From UBA7236 sp964463165 (lineage in GTDB: Bacteria; Bacteroidota; Bacteroidia; Chitinophagales; BACL12), in the NCBI GenBank assembly GCA_964463165.1, contig CAYXBK010000005.1, positions 124,001 through 188,000 on the forward strand: 64,000 nucleotides of DNA, read 5' to 3'. Below, one piece after another: positions 25,585 through 34,430 of the stretch. Below the pieces are notes generated by a model. The model worked only from the letters and a program-made list of their open reading frames with translations. It searched no databases and was not told where the DNA came from. A program made the position numbers and the translations under genes. Every line of letters starts with the position of its first letter. The first letter of the stretch is position 1.

Positions 25585-27486
25585 TCAGGGGATGGGTATT
25601 GCAATGCGCACTTGTGTTCCCTCACCCGCTTTTGCATCAATTCTGAAATTTCCTTTATGCATTTCAGTGCGTCGCTGCATATTATCCAAACCATTTCCTT
25701 TTTTTACTGTGGCCGCGTCAAATCCTGCTCCGTTGTCTTTAACAACAAGATTGAAAATACTGTTATCCGTTGAAATGCTTACATCAATAATTGTGGCTGT
25801 GCTGTATTTCACCGCATTATTCACCGCTTCTTTAAATATCAGATAAATATCGCGACGCAGCTCCATTGGTAAAACAACCGAATCGATCTTCTCATCCTTA
25901 TAAAAATGCAATTCAATATTTTTTGCGGTGCATACCTCATACGCAAAATTTGTCATCCGGTCTTCAAGATTGCTGAATTTATCGTTTCCCGGCTTGATCA
26001 TCCAAACAATATCGCTCATGCTGTCTATCATTTCTTTTGAACTCTCATTAATTTTCATGAGCAGCGGTATGGCATCCGGATTTGTTTGTTGTACTTTTTG
26101 ACCTGCGAGTTCGCTGTACATTTTTATTCCACTGAGTGTTGCACCGATATCATCGTGGAGGTCGGAGGCAATTTTATTACGCAGTTGCACTTCATTTAAT
26201 TTATGTTTCAGCTGAGAACGGTTCCATAAAATAATTCCCATCACAGCAAGGAATAAAAATCCGCCTGCAAGCAAATAATTCATCAGGTTCTTTCTTGTGA
26301 TGATTGCCTTCTGCAAAGCAGATTCACTTTTGAGCAGCTGATTTTCCTTTTCTTTCTGCTCGGTTTCATACTGCATTTGCAAGCCCATCAGCTTTTCATT
26401 TTGCTTGCGCCTTGTGATCGTATCCAACACACTTATATAGTCGTTTAAATAACCAACCGCCTGTGCATCCCTGTTGGTTTTATGATATAATTCAGCAAGT
26501 GTTTTATTGATATTGAGCATCTGCGGATAATACAGGTATTTTTTTGCCTCACTTAATGCGGGTAATAATACAGCTTCCGATTCGGCATATTTTTTTTGCT
26601 GCAGATAAATTTCACCGAGTGAATGATTATTATCGATCACCATTTCCTGATCGTCGATCTCTCTTGCAAGGTCAACAGCAAGACGTGCATATTTTTCAGC
26701 TTCCGGATAGTTCCTTAACTCAAAATATATATTTGAACTTCCGTTGTAAGCGAGAACAAGCCTTTCATTGTCGTCCGCTTCTTTAAACATACCGATTGCG
26801 GGCAAAATATAATTCAACGCCGTATCCGGCCTGCCCATATTTTTATAACTTGTGGCAATATTCATATTACATGTGCCGACCATATTGAGCACATTATTCT
26901 CTGCGAATAAGGGAAGACATCTTCTGTAATAATCAATTGATTTTTGCCAATGCTCCTGGTAAAAACTGATGTTACCGAGTGTCATATAAACACGTGCGAT
27001 CCTGTCGCTGTTTTCCGATGCTTCTGCATAAGGAAGCGCAAGCATTGCATCTTCCATCGCACGGTTCAAATAATTCATATTTATATAAGTAGCCGAGCGA
27101 TTGATATATACAAGGGCAATCCTGTTGGGGTCACCTGCCTTCAGCGAATAGATCAAAGCCGAGTCAAGCACCATCAATGAAGTATCATACACTGCTAAAT
27201 TGACATAGGCATTTCCTAAATTCAAATAGCATCCCGCAACACCTTTATCCCACCGCAATTGTTTTCCCAGTTCTGCGCCCTGCCAACCATATATCACCGC
27301 TTCCCGCGGATTTGAATAAGAAAGTGTTCCGCAAATCATACGATATGCAATTACTTTATTCGTATCGGCAGGTGCTTTGGCTATTACCTGTTTGAGCGAA
27401 TCAATATTTACTTTTTGTGCAATTGCCGGTAGTGATAAACTCAGTGCAATGCTTAAATAAAACAATTTGAAAATTTTTCGCTGCAT
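25585..27486 (-). CDS. TPR-containing sensor histidine kinase (HisKA_3 type)
   Basis: 633 residues. A signal peptide or first membrane segment (1-23) precedes about seven tetratricopeptide repeats (about 60-350, e.g. GVAGCYLNLGNAYVNLAVYDTSL and RIARVYMTLGNISFYQEHWQKSI patterns) that should lie in the periplasm. A heptad-rich stretch (360-395) leads to a transmembrane helix near 397-416 (LAGGFLFLAVMGIILW). The cytoplasmic kinase has the dimerisation/phospho-acceptor motif SDLHDDIGATLSG with His444 and a HATPase domain ending VVKDNGAGFD and GNGLDNMQRRTE. It most likely phosphorylates the regulator encoded next. The signal sensed is unknown; TPRs suggest a protein or peptide partner. Confidence 0.94.
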   Translation of the reverse strand: MQRKIFKLFYLSIALSLSLPAIAQKVNIDSLKQVIAKAPADTNKVIAYRMICGTLSYSNPREAVIYGWQGAELGKQLRWDKGVAGCYLNLGNAYVNLAVYDTSLMVLDSALIYSLKAGDPNRIALVYINRSATYINMNYLNRAMEDAMLALPYAEASENSDRIARVYMTLGNISFYQEHWQKSIDYYRRCLPLFAENNVLNMVGTCNMNIATSYKNMGRPDTALNYILPAIGMFKEADDNERLVLAYNGSSNIYFELRNYPEAEKYARLAVDLAREIDDQEMVIDNNHSLGEIYLQQKKYAESEAVLLPALSEAKKYLYYPQMLNINKTLAELYHKTNRDAQAVGYLNDYISVLDTITRRKQNEKLMGLQMQYETEQKEKENQLLKSESALQKAIITRKNLMNYLLAGGFLFLAVMGIILWNRSQLKHKLNEVQLRNKIASDLHDDIGATLSGIKMYSELAGQKVQQTNPDAIPLLMKINESSKEMIDSMSDIVWMIKPGNDKFSNLEDRMTNFAYEVCTAKNIELHFYKDEKIDSVVLPMELRRDIYLIFKEAVNNAVKYSTATIIDVSISTDNSIFNLVVKDNGAGFDAATVKKGNGLDNMQRRTEMHKGNFRIDAKAGEGTQVRIAIPIP

Positions 27487-27553
27487 AAAAAGTGGTGGTA
27501 TGAAGGTAGGATAAAAAAGGGAGAATTGATTTTTTATTACACTTCAAACAAGG

Positions 27554-27595
27554 TTAAAATTCGCCCGCATGTAATTGCATACAGGCGAATTTTAA
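27554..27595 (-). terminator. Probable terminator of the ELWxxDGT-repeat gene
   Basis: TTAAAATTCGCC (27554-27565) and GGCGAATTTTAA (27584-27595) are perfect 12-base complements around an 18-base loop. It starts 10 bases past the stop at 27606. The T-run after the stem is short on the minus strand. Confidence 0.7.
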
Positions 27596-27605
27596 ATATA
27601 CCGCA

Positions 27606-29300
27606 TTAATGTTGCACGATAAATTTAGCGCAGGATTGATTTTCATTCAATGTAACCCGCAAGAAATATATGCCATTTGGAAATTCTGAAACATCAAGAT
27701 GTATTCGTGAATTATGTATTGCAGATTGAGAGAATATTTCTTTTCCATTTATATCGCTTACCGATATAAAAGCATTTTCATTTAATTCGGCGAATTGAAT
27801 ATTTATGAATGTTACAGCTGGATTGGGTTGTATATGAATTGTATTTTCAGTTTCTGCAGATATAATTCCAGCACCGAGATCCAGCGGATGCACTTTATAC
27901 AATCCCCACACTTCTTCTGCAGTGCTGTCAATTCCCGCGAAATAAATATCACCGTCTAAAAATGCTGTTGAGCGAAAGGGCTGTACTCCCGGAAATACGG
28001 CCGTTCCGGCAGTAGTCCCGTTTGTTTGCACCAAACGAATTGACATGCCGCTGTCTGATATTTTTTTCAATGCATGATAAAAAAAATAAGGACTGCTGCC
28101 ATCGCGGTTAAAATCATGCACATCCGGAATACTTGCCAGCCCTTCAAATTCAGTTATCATGATTGTACCGGCATCTGTGCCATTGCTTTTTGCAAGGCCG
28201 ACTGAAGTTAAATCAGTTGTGAATGAATAAAAATATAACTGCCCGTTAAAATCATAAAAAGAATGAGCGAGATTGGATGCACTTAAATTGGCTGCATTCG
28301 AAACACGGGTTGTTCCTGCAACTGTGCCGTCTGTTTTCCAGAGTGTTGTATGATCATAGTCGCCGTCGAAGGCATAGAAATAACACATGCCATCCACATC
28401 ACAAAAATTTGCAACATCCATCAAATCATTATTTAAATTGATCGTTCCTGCGTCGGTACCATCGGTGCGGAATAAATAAAAATAAACCGGTAATGTTTCA
28501 TCAATTCTTCCGGTGAAATATAAATAATCACCGCTCACGGTAAATTGCGGATCAATACTGCCGGCATAACCATCATTCATCGAGCCGTAAATTCCCGGTA
28601 CAATATCTTTTATTAATTCTGTTCCTGCTTCCGTACCATCGCTTTTATAAATTTCATAACCATACACATCATCTCTTGCAGTAAAAATTAAAGTACCATT
28701 GAAATTAATTAAATGTTCAGGATTCGAGCCATAGGTGCCGTCGGCTGAAATATCCTTCACCATTACTGTACCTCCTTCCGTGCCATCCGTTTTCCATAAT
28801 TCAAAGCCATGCACGCCATCATTTGCGGCAAAAAATAATGCACCATCCAGTTCGGTGAAATAGGGATAATTAAATTGCGGATCAAAATAACCCTGATAAC
28901 CCGGATGAATATCCTTCAGCATCACCGTGCCTGCAGCGGTGCCATCGGTTTTCCATACTTCAACGCCATGCGGGCCATCCGTTGCGAGAAAATAAATTTC
29001 ATTGTTAAAAATAACCGGCATGCGGTCAGTATAACCGGGGCCCCAATATGAATTTGAACAAATACTTCCGTCTGCCGTACCGTTTATATCTTTTAACAAC
29101 GTGGTGCCGGCATCTGTTCCGTCGGAGACCCATACTTCCACATTATAAGGTTCTGCTTCAGTGGAAGCGAAAAAAATAATTTTGCCCTTTAATTCCGCAA
29201 CAAAATCATATGGGTAAATATGCGGTTTTACAACGGAGACTTGTGTTGACGCAACACAAACAAATAATACACTGCTAAAAAACAAAATAGATTTTTTCAT
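27606..29300 (-). CDS. ELWxxDGT-repeat protein with T9SS type A sorting domain
   Basis: About 564 residues from the ATG at 29300; an ATG ten codons upstream at 29330 is in frame but precedes the signal peptide MKKSILFFSSVLFVCVAST. The body carries eight repeats of the ELWxxDGT family: VWVSDGTDAGT, EVWKTDGTAAGT, ELWKTDGTEGGT, EIYKSDGTEAGT, LFRTDGTDAGT, LWKTDGTVAGT, LAKSNGTDAGT and LVQTNGTTAGT. These are spaced about 50-60 residues apart as in a beta-propeller. The end (IQPNPAVTFINIQF ... EFPNGIYFLRVTL ... KFIVQH) is a type A T9SS sorting domain. The function of this repeat family is not established; surface display is likely. Confidence 0.9.
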   Translation of the reverse strand: MKKSILFFSSVLFVCVASTQVSVVKPHIYPYDFVAELKGKIIFFASTEAEPYNVEVWVSDGTDAGTTLLKDINGTADGSICSNSYWGPGYTDRMPVIFNNEIYFLATDGPHGVEVWKTDGTAAGTVMLKDIHPGYQGYFDPQFNYPYFTELDGALFFAANDGVHGFELWKTDGTEGGTVMVKDISADGTYGSNPEHLINFNGTLIFTARDDVYGYEIYKSDGTEAGTELIKDIVPGIYGSMNDGYAGSIDPQFTVSGDYLYFTGRIDETLPVYFYLFRTDGTDAGTINLNNDLMDVANFCDVDGMCYFYAFDGDYDHTTLWKTDGTVAGTTRVSNAANLSASNLAHSFYDFNGQLYFYSFTTDLTSVGLAKSNGTDAGTIMITEFEGLASIPDVHDFNRDGSSPYFFYHALKKISDSGMSIRLVQTNGTTAGTAVFPGVQPFRSTAFLDGDIYFAGIDSTAEEVWGLYKVHPLDLGAGIISAETENTIHIQPNPAVTFINIQFAELNENAFISVSDINGKEIFSQSAIHNSRIHLDVSEFPNGIYFLRVTLNENQSCAKFIVQH

Positions 29301-29391
29301 ACAAATGATTTTCTGATTCGATGAATACATGAATAAATTATAAAATTGCCTGTGCGCCCGAGTTTAAAAATAAATAAAATTTAATGACCGC

Positions 29392-30078
29392 TTAATTTAT
29401 TTGCCATTCGATCGGCTTCATACCATGCTCTGCTAAATATGCATTTGCTTTTGAGAAATGTTTGCAACCGAAAAACCCGCGGTCTGCACTAAAAGGTGAC
29501 GGGTGCGGCGACATTAATACAAGATGTTTTGTATAATCTATCAATTGTGATTTTTGTTGTGCAAATGCACCCCATAATAAAAATACAAGATGTTCACGAT
29601 GTGCACTGAGTGCGGAAATTGTTGCATCCGTAAAATATTGCCAGCCGATATGTTGGTGGCTTGCCGGTTTATCTTTTTCAACCGTAAGCATCGCATTTAA
29701 CAAAAACACACCCTGTTTCGCCCATGATTCAAGATTTCCATGATTGGGCGGAAGCAGGCCGAGATCGTTTTTAATTTCCTTGAAAATATTTACAAGCGAT
29801 GGCGGCGGCTTTATGCCGGCTGGTACAGAAAAGCTTAAACCATGCGCCTGGCCCGGTCCGTGATATGGGTCCTGACCGAGAATTATTATTTTCACCTGAT
29901 TGAAAGGCGTGAGATGATATGCGTTGAAAATCAGTGACCCGGGCGGGTAAATGATTTTTCCGCTTTCCTTTTCCTGTTTCAAAAAATAGCGGATCGTTTG
30001 AAAATATGCTTTCCTGAATTCACTCTCCAATTGCAGTTTCCAGCCTTCTTCAATCTGAATGTCTCCCTTGCCTGCCAT
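29392..30078 (-). CDS. ung: Uracil-DNA glycosylase, family 1
   Basis: Base-excision repair enzyme removing uracil from DNA. Visible motifs are GQDPYHGPGQAHG, with the catalytic Asp of motif A and the conserved Tyr-His, PPPSLVNIFKEI, VFLLNAMLTVEKDKPASH, and HPSPFSADRGFFGCKHF with the motif B His and minor-groove loop. I start it at the ATG at 30078 (MAGKGDIQIEEGWK, 228 residues), which gives the family's usual length. The frame remains open to 30141, but those extra residues look non-native. It is divergent from the ligase/CBS gene at 30177. Confidence 0.96.
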   Translation of the reverse strand: MAGKGDIQIEEGWKLQLESEFRKAYFQTIRYFLKQEKESGKIIYPPGSLIFNAYHLTPFNQVKIIILGQDPYHGPGQAHGLSFSVPAGIKPPPSLVNIFKEIKNDLGLLPPNHGNLESWAKQGVFLLNAMLTVEKDKPASHQHIGWQYFTDATISALSAHREHLVFLLWGAFAQQKSQLIDYTKHLVLMSPHPSPFSADRGFFGCKHFSKANAYLAEHGMKPIEWQIN

Positions 30079-30176
30079 ATTCAATTTTATATTTGAGTTT
30101 AAAAGTAGCGTAAACTGATATTGCATCATGAGAAATATCACTACTTTTCAGCATTAAAAATAATAAGTTTACAGGC

Positions 30177-32039
30177 ATGGGGTCGCATCAGGAATTAAAA
30201 GGCAACAGGAAACAACGGATGCAGTTTATCAGCAATTTGCTGGATGAAGTGGAAGCACTGGATATCATGATCAATGAAAATATGATCAAAAATGATATTC
30301 AGCGTATCGGTGCAGAACAGGAAATATGTATTTTAAACGATGAATACGATCCGGGCAATAATGCACTGGAACTGCTTGAACAAATAAAAGAACCGGGTTT
30401 TACAACCGAGCTTGCGGTTTATAATCTCGAATTAAATCTCGATCCGCTGGAATTAAAAGCCGGTTGTTTTTATGCGATACATGATACATTATTAAAAAAA
30501 TTAAATGCAGCCGCAACCGTTGCAGAACAAAATAAATCGCATTTACTTATTTCGGGAATTTTACCCACCATCCGCAACGAACATATCAATCTCGATTACC
30601 TCACACCTTTGCCACGGTATCATTTCATGAATGAAATGCTGCGCAAATTGCGTGGTGATGATTTTCGGATTTTTTTGCGTGGGGTAGATGATATTTCATT
30701 GCGCAACAATACCGTGATGCTTGAAGCATGCAATACAAGTTTTCAAATGCATCTGCAAATTGATCCGAAGGATTTTCCAAGGATGTACAACTGGGCGTTA
30801 ATTATTTCTGCACCGGTTCTTGCGGTTTCCACAAATTCTCCCTTATTAATGGGAAAAGAATTATGGAGTGAAACACGCATTGCATTATTTCAGCAAAGTA
30901 TTGATACAAGACAAAGTTTATATGCCGTGCGTGAACGCAAACCGCGTGTTACATTCGCTTCACGCTGGGTGCGCAATTCAATTACGGAAATATTTAAAGA
31001 AGACATTGCACGTCACCGGATATTAATCGGCAATCATGATGAAGAGCAGGCATTGGAAGTTTTAAAAGCAGGTAAAATCCCATCCTTAAAATCGCTGCGT
31101 TTACACAACGGAACAGTATACCGATGGAACAGGCCATGTTATGGTCTGGATGAAAATGAACCTCACCTGCGACTCGAAAACCGGTATATCCCCGCCGGCC
31201 CATCGGCTTTCGACGAAGTGGCGAATACCGCATTCTGGATCGGATTAATGCTGGGAAATCCGTACGAAAATCCACCTGATCATTTTGATTTCAGAGATAT
31301 GAAATCAAATTTTTATAAAGCTGCACGCACGGGAGTTGAAAGTGTATTTGTGTGGAAGGGAAAAACAATTGCGGTAAAAGAACTTGTAATGAAAGAATTA
31401 TTGCCGCTTGCTTATCATGGTTTGCGCAAAGCGCATATTCCGCATGAAGAAATTCAGAAATATCTCGGCGTTATTGAAAAAAGAATTCAATCACATACCG
31501 GCAGTCAGTGGCAGATCAATAATTTCAGGATGCTGAAAAAGAATTTCGGTACAAATAAAGCATTGCATTATTTAACGAGGCTTATGCACGAATACCAGGC
31601 ACACGATGTTCCCGTGCATGCATGGAAAGATATAACGAATGAAATTATTGAATCGGCAAATATTCAGTTTCAAACGGTGGATGAGATCATGTCGACAGAT
31701 TTATTGACGGTTGAAATGAGCGACTCACTGGAGCTTGTTGCGAAGATCATGTACTGGCGCAATATCAATCATGTACCGGTAGAAGATAATAAAGGAACAT
31801 TAAAAGGAATTATTACTTCACATGATATCATTGAACTGCATAAACAAAATCCTTCATTCAAAAATATTTCCGTCAAACGTGCGATGCAGGAAAAAGTAAT
31901 TACAATTCCATCCGGTTCAACCATTGCATCTGCAATTCAATTGATGGACAAACACGATATCAGTTGTTTGCCCGTAACAGACAAGGAGATCGTGATCGGT
32001 ATCATCACGCGGAATGATCTGGCAAAACACAAGAAGTAA
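30177..32039 (+). CDS. Glutamate-cysteine-ligase-family (GCS2-like) protein fused to two CBS domains
   Basis: 620 residues, cytoplasmic. The N-terminal ~450 residues match the carboxylate-amine ligase/GCS2 fold: RIGAEQEICILND (E-x-E metal-binding strand), TTELAVYNLELNLDPLEL, NNTVMLEACNTSFQMHLQI with the H-x-Q strand, and LRLENRYIPAGPS with the conserved E-x-R. Residues about 498-550 (VDEIMSTDLLTVEMSDSLELVAKIM ... GIITSHDI) and 563-617 (VKRAMQEKVITI ... GIITRNDLAKH) are two CBS domains, which usually sense adenine nucleotides. A gamma-glutamyl ligase controlled by adenylate charge is the natural reading (inference). The substrate is unknown: cysteine for glutathione-type synthesis, or another amine. 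Confidence 0.85.
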   Translation: MGSHQELKGNRKQRMQFISNLLDEVEALDIMINENMIKNDIQRIGAEQEICILNDEYDPGNNALELLEQIKEPGFTTELAVYNLELNLDPLELKAGCFYAIHDTLLKKLNAAATVAEQNKSHLLISGILPTIRNEHINLDYLTPLPRYHFMNEMLRKLRGDDFRIFLRGVDDISLRNNTVMLEACNTSFQMHLQIDPKDFPRMYNWALIISAPVLAVSTNSPLLMGKELWSETRIALFQQSIDTRQSLYAVRERKPRVTFASRWVRNSITEIFKEDIARHRILIGNHDEEQALEVLKAGKIPSLKSLRLHNGTVYRWNRPCYGLDENEPHLRLENRYIPAGPSAFDEVANTAFWIGLMLGNPYENPPDHFDFRDMKSNFYKAARTGVESVFVWKGKTIAVKELVMKELLPLAYHGLRKAHIPHEEIQKYLGVIEKRIQSHTGSQWQINNFRMLKKNFGTNKALHYLTRLMHEYQAHDVPVHAWKDITNEIIESANIQFQTVDEIMSTDLLTVEMSDSLELVAKIMYWRNINHVPVEDNKGTLKGIITSHDIIELHKQNPSFKNISVKRAMQEKVITIPSGSTIASAIQLMDKHDISCLPVTDKEIVIGIITRNDLAKHKK

Positions 32040-32119
32040 TTGCCGCTTATTCGTTAAAAGATGTGAACGAACCGTTATCCTTCCGCATCCCGACATTATC
32101 TTTGGTAAAAATTCAATTT

Positions 32120-34291
32120 ATGCGAAAAACCCTTATAGCAGCAATGGTGATCCTGCCACTTTTATCCTGCAAGCAAAAAGAAACCGGTACCGAAGAAGAA
32201 GTTCAGGGTCCGGGCAAAGTAACCTATCCTCTTACCAAAACAGTTGATGTAAAGGAAGATCATTTCGGAACTATGGTAGCCGACAACTACCGCTGGCTGG
32301 AAAATGACGTGAATGAAGATTCAACCGTGCGCAATTGGGTAACAGATGAAAATAAAGTCACTTTCGATTATCTGGCAAAAATTCCATATCGCGAACAATT
32401 GGAACAACGCCTGAACGAACTTGCAAATTTCCCGAAAGAAACAACACCGTTTCGTGAGGGAAAATATTATTTCTATTCAAAGAACGATGGATTGCAAAAT
32501 CAATATGTCACGTATTATAAAGAAGGATTGAACGGAGCGGAAAAAGTATTTTTCGATCCGAATCAGCTTTCACCCGACGGAACAGTTACATTAAATTTTG
32601 CAGGATTTTCAAACGACAGAAAATATGCAGCATTGAATCAGAATAAAGCCGGCAGCGACTGGTCGGAAATTTATGTGAAAGAAATTGCATCCAATACGAT
32701 GTTACCGGATAAAATCGAATGGTCGAAATTCAGCGGTGCTGCATGGCAGGGTGATGGATTTTATTACAGCGGATACGATGCACCGAAAGGAAAAGAATTT
32801 ACCGGGTCAAGCGAAAATCAAAAAGTATTTTATCATAAACTCGGCACCAAACAAAGCGATGACAAATTAATTTATTCCGATCCGAAACATCCGAAATATT
32901 ATTTGAGTGCGCAAACAACTGAAGACGAAAGGTATTTATTTATTTATGTCAATCCAGGGACATCAGGCACTGAAATATTGTGGAAAGACCTGAGAAGTAA
33001 TTCCCCTTTTACAACATTATTTAAAGGATTTGAAAATGAATACACGATACTCGACAATGATGATGATCAGCTGATCGTGATGACGAATGTGAATGCGCCG
33101 AATTACCGTGTTGTAAAAGTTGATCCTAAAAATCCCGGAACCGAAAACTGGAAAGAAATTATTCCTGAACAAAAAGAATTTTTATCAAATGTATCGGTAG
33201 CGGGCGGAAAATTATTTGCATTTTATTTAAAAGACGTACGCCCGGTAGTTGTGCAATACACAAGAAGCGGTACTGCCGAACGTCAGATCGCTTTACCGAA
33301 CAATGGAATCGGCGGCACCGTGAGCGGTTTTGCAGGTGAACGCGATGATGATTTTGTTTTCTTTTCTTTTACAACATTTCTTTCTCCTGCCGATATTTAT
33401 AAATATGATATCAAAAAAGGAACAATAGAATTGTATAAAAAAGCACAGGTGAAATTTGATGCGTCAAAATATGTGATGCAGCAGGTTTTCTATCCTTCCA
33501 AAGACGGAACAAAAATTCCGATGTTCCTCGTATATAAAAAAGGAATAAAAATGGATGGCAGCAATCCATGTTTATTATATGGATACGGCGGATTCCAGAT
33601 AAATATCACGCCGACTTTCAGCGCATCACGCCTTGCATTACTTGAACAGGGATTTATTTATGCAGTTGCAAATATCCGCGGTGGAAATGAATATGGTGAA
33701 GAATGGCACAAAGCAGGTATGCTTGAAAAAAAGCAAACCGTATTTGATGATTTTATTTCAGCAGCAGAATATCTCTCTGCTGAAAAATATACTTCTGCCG
33801 ATAAACTCGCAATTATGGGAAGAAGCAATGGCGGATTACTTGTAGGGGCATGTATGACACAGCGTCCTGATCTTTTTGCAGTTGCATTGCCGGGTGTTGG
33901 CGTACTTGATATGCTGCGTTATCAGAAATTTACCGTTGGCTGGGGATGGGCTGTTGAATACGGAAATGCCGATAGTTCAAAAGAAGAATTTGATTATTTA
34001 TATAAATATTCACCCTTGCATAATCTGAAGCAGGGAACAAAATATCCTGCAACATTTATTACAACAGCCGATCACGATGATCGTGTTGTGCCGGGACATT
34101 CATTTAAATATGCTGCAGCATTGCAGGCCGCACAGGGTGGAGATGATCCGGTGCTGATCAGGATCGACACACAGGCAGGCCATGGCGCCGGAAAACCACT
34201 GGCTAAAATTCTCGAAGAAGATGCCGACTGGATGAGTTTTACAATGTGGAATGTAGGTATCAAACATCTTACAGTCAGCGATAAACCATAA
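32120..34291 (+). CDS. Prolyl oligopeptidase (S9A) lipoprotein
   Basis: 723 residues from the ATG at 32120, where a lipoprotein signal begins (MRKTLIAAMVILPLLS, then Cys). The frame is open upstream to 32063, but without a signal-like sequence. The N-terminal part (YPLTKTVDVKEDHFGTMVADNYRWLEN) and seven-bladed propeller (about 80-430) are typical of S9A. The hydrolase domain has GGFQINITPTFSASRLALLEQG, NIRGGNEYGEEWHKAG, the catalytic Ser569 in GRSNGG, Asp near 653 in ADHDDRV, and His688 in QAGHGAGK. It cuts short peptides after proline, probably in the periplasm or on the outer membrane, and may feed on peptides released by secreted proteases. Confidence 0.95.
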   Translation: MRKTLIAAMVILPLLSCKQKETGTEEEVQGPGKVTYPLTKTVDVKEDHFGTMVADNYRWLENDVNEDSTVRNWVTDENKVTFDYLAKIPYREQLEQRLNELANFPKETTPFREGKYYFYSKNDGLQNQYVTYYKEGLNGAEKVFFDPNQLSPDGTVTLNFAGFSNDRKYAALNQNKAGSDWSEIYVKEIASNTMLPDKIEWSKFSGAAWQGDGFYYSGYDAPKGKEFTGSSENQKVFYHKLGTKQSDDKLIYSDPKHPKYYLSAQTTEDERYLFIYVNPGTSGTEILWKDLRSNSPFTTLFKGFENEYTILDNDDDQLIVMTNVNAPNYRVVKVDPKNPGTENWKEIIPEQKEFLSNVSVAGGKLFAFYLKDVRPVVVQYTRSGTAERQIALPNNGIGGTVSGFAGERDDDFVFFSFTTFLSPADIYKYDIKKGTIELYKKAQVKFDASKYVMQQVFYPSKDGTKIPMFLVYKKGIKMDGSNPCLLYGYGGFQINITPTFSASRLALLEQGFIYAVANIRGGNEYGEEWHKAGMLEKKQTVFDDFISAAEYLSAEKYTSADKLAIMGRSNGGLLVGACMTQRPDLFAVALPGVGVLDMLRYQKFTVGWGWAVEYGNADSSKEEFDYLYKYSPLHNLKQGTKYPATFITTADHDDRVVPGHSFKYAAALQAAQGGDDPVLIRIDTQAGHGAGKPLAKILEEDADWMSFTMWNVGIKHLTVSDKP

Positions 34292-34310
34292 AGTATCAAC
34301 AACTTACTGC

Positions 34311-34337
34311 AAGGCGGAGACAAATACTCTCCGCCTT
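34311..34337 (+). terminator. Rho-independent terminator of the prolyl oligopeptidase gene
   Basis: AAGGCGGAGA (34311-34320), 7-base loop, TCTCCGCCTT (34328-34337), then five further T: a perfect 10-bp stem. Confidence 0.93.
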
Positions 34338-34430
34338 TTTTTATTTCATCAGTTTGCCGGCGATATTCGGATTGAAAAACACTGTATATTAGCTTGATAA
34401 TTCTTTCAATTTTATCCTTATTAACCAGGT

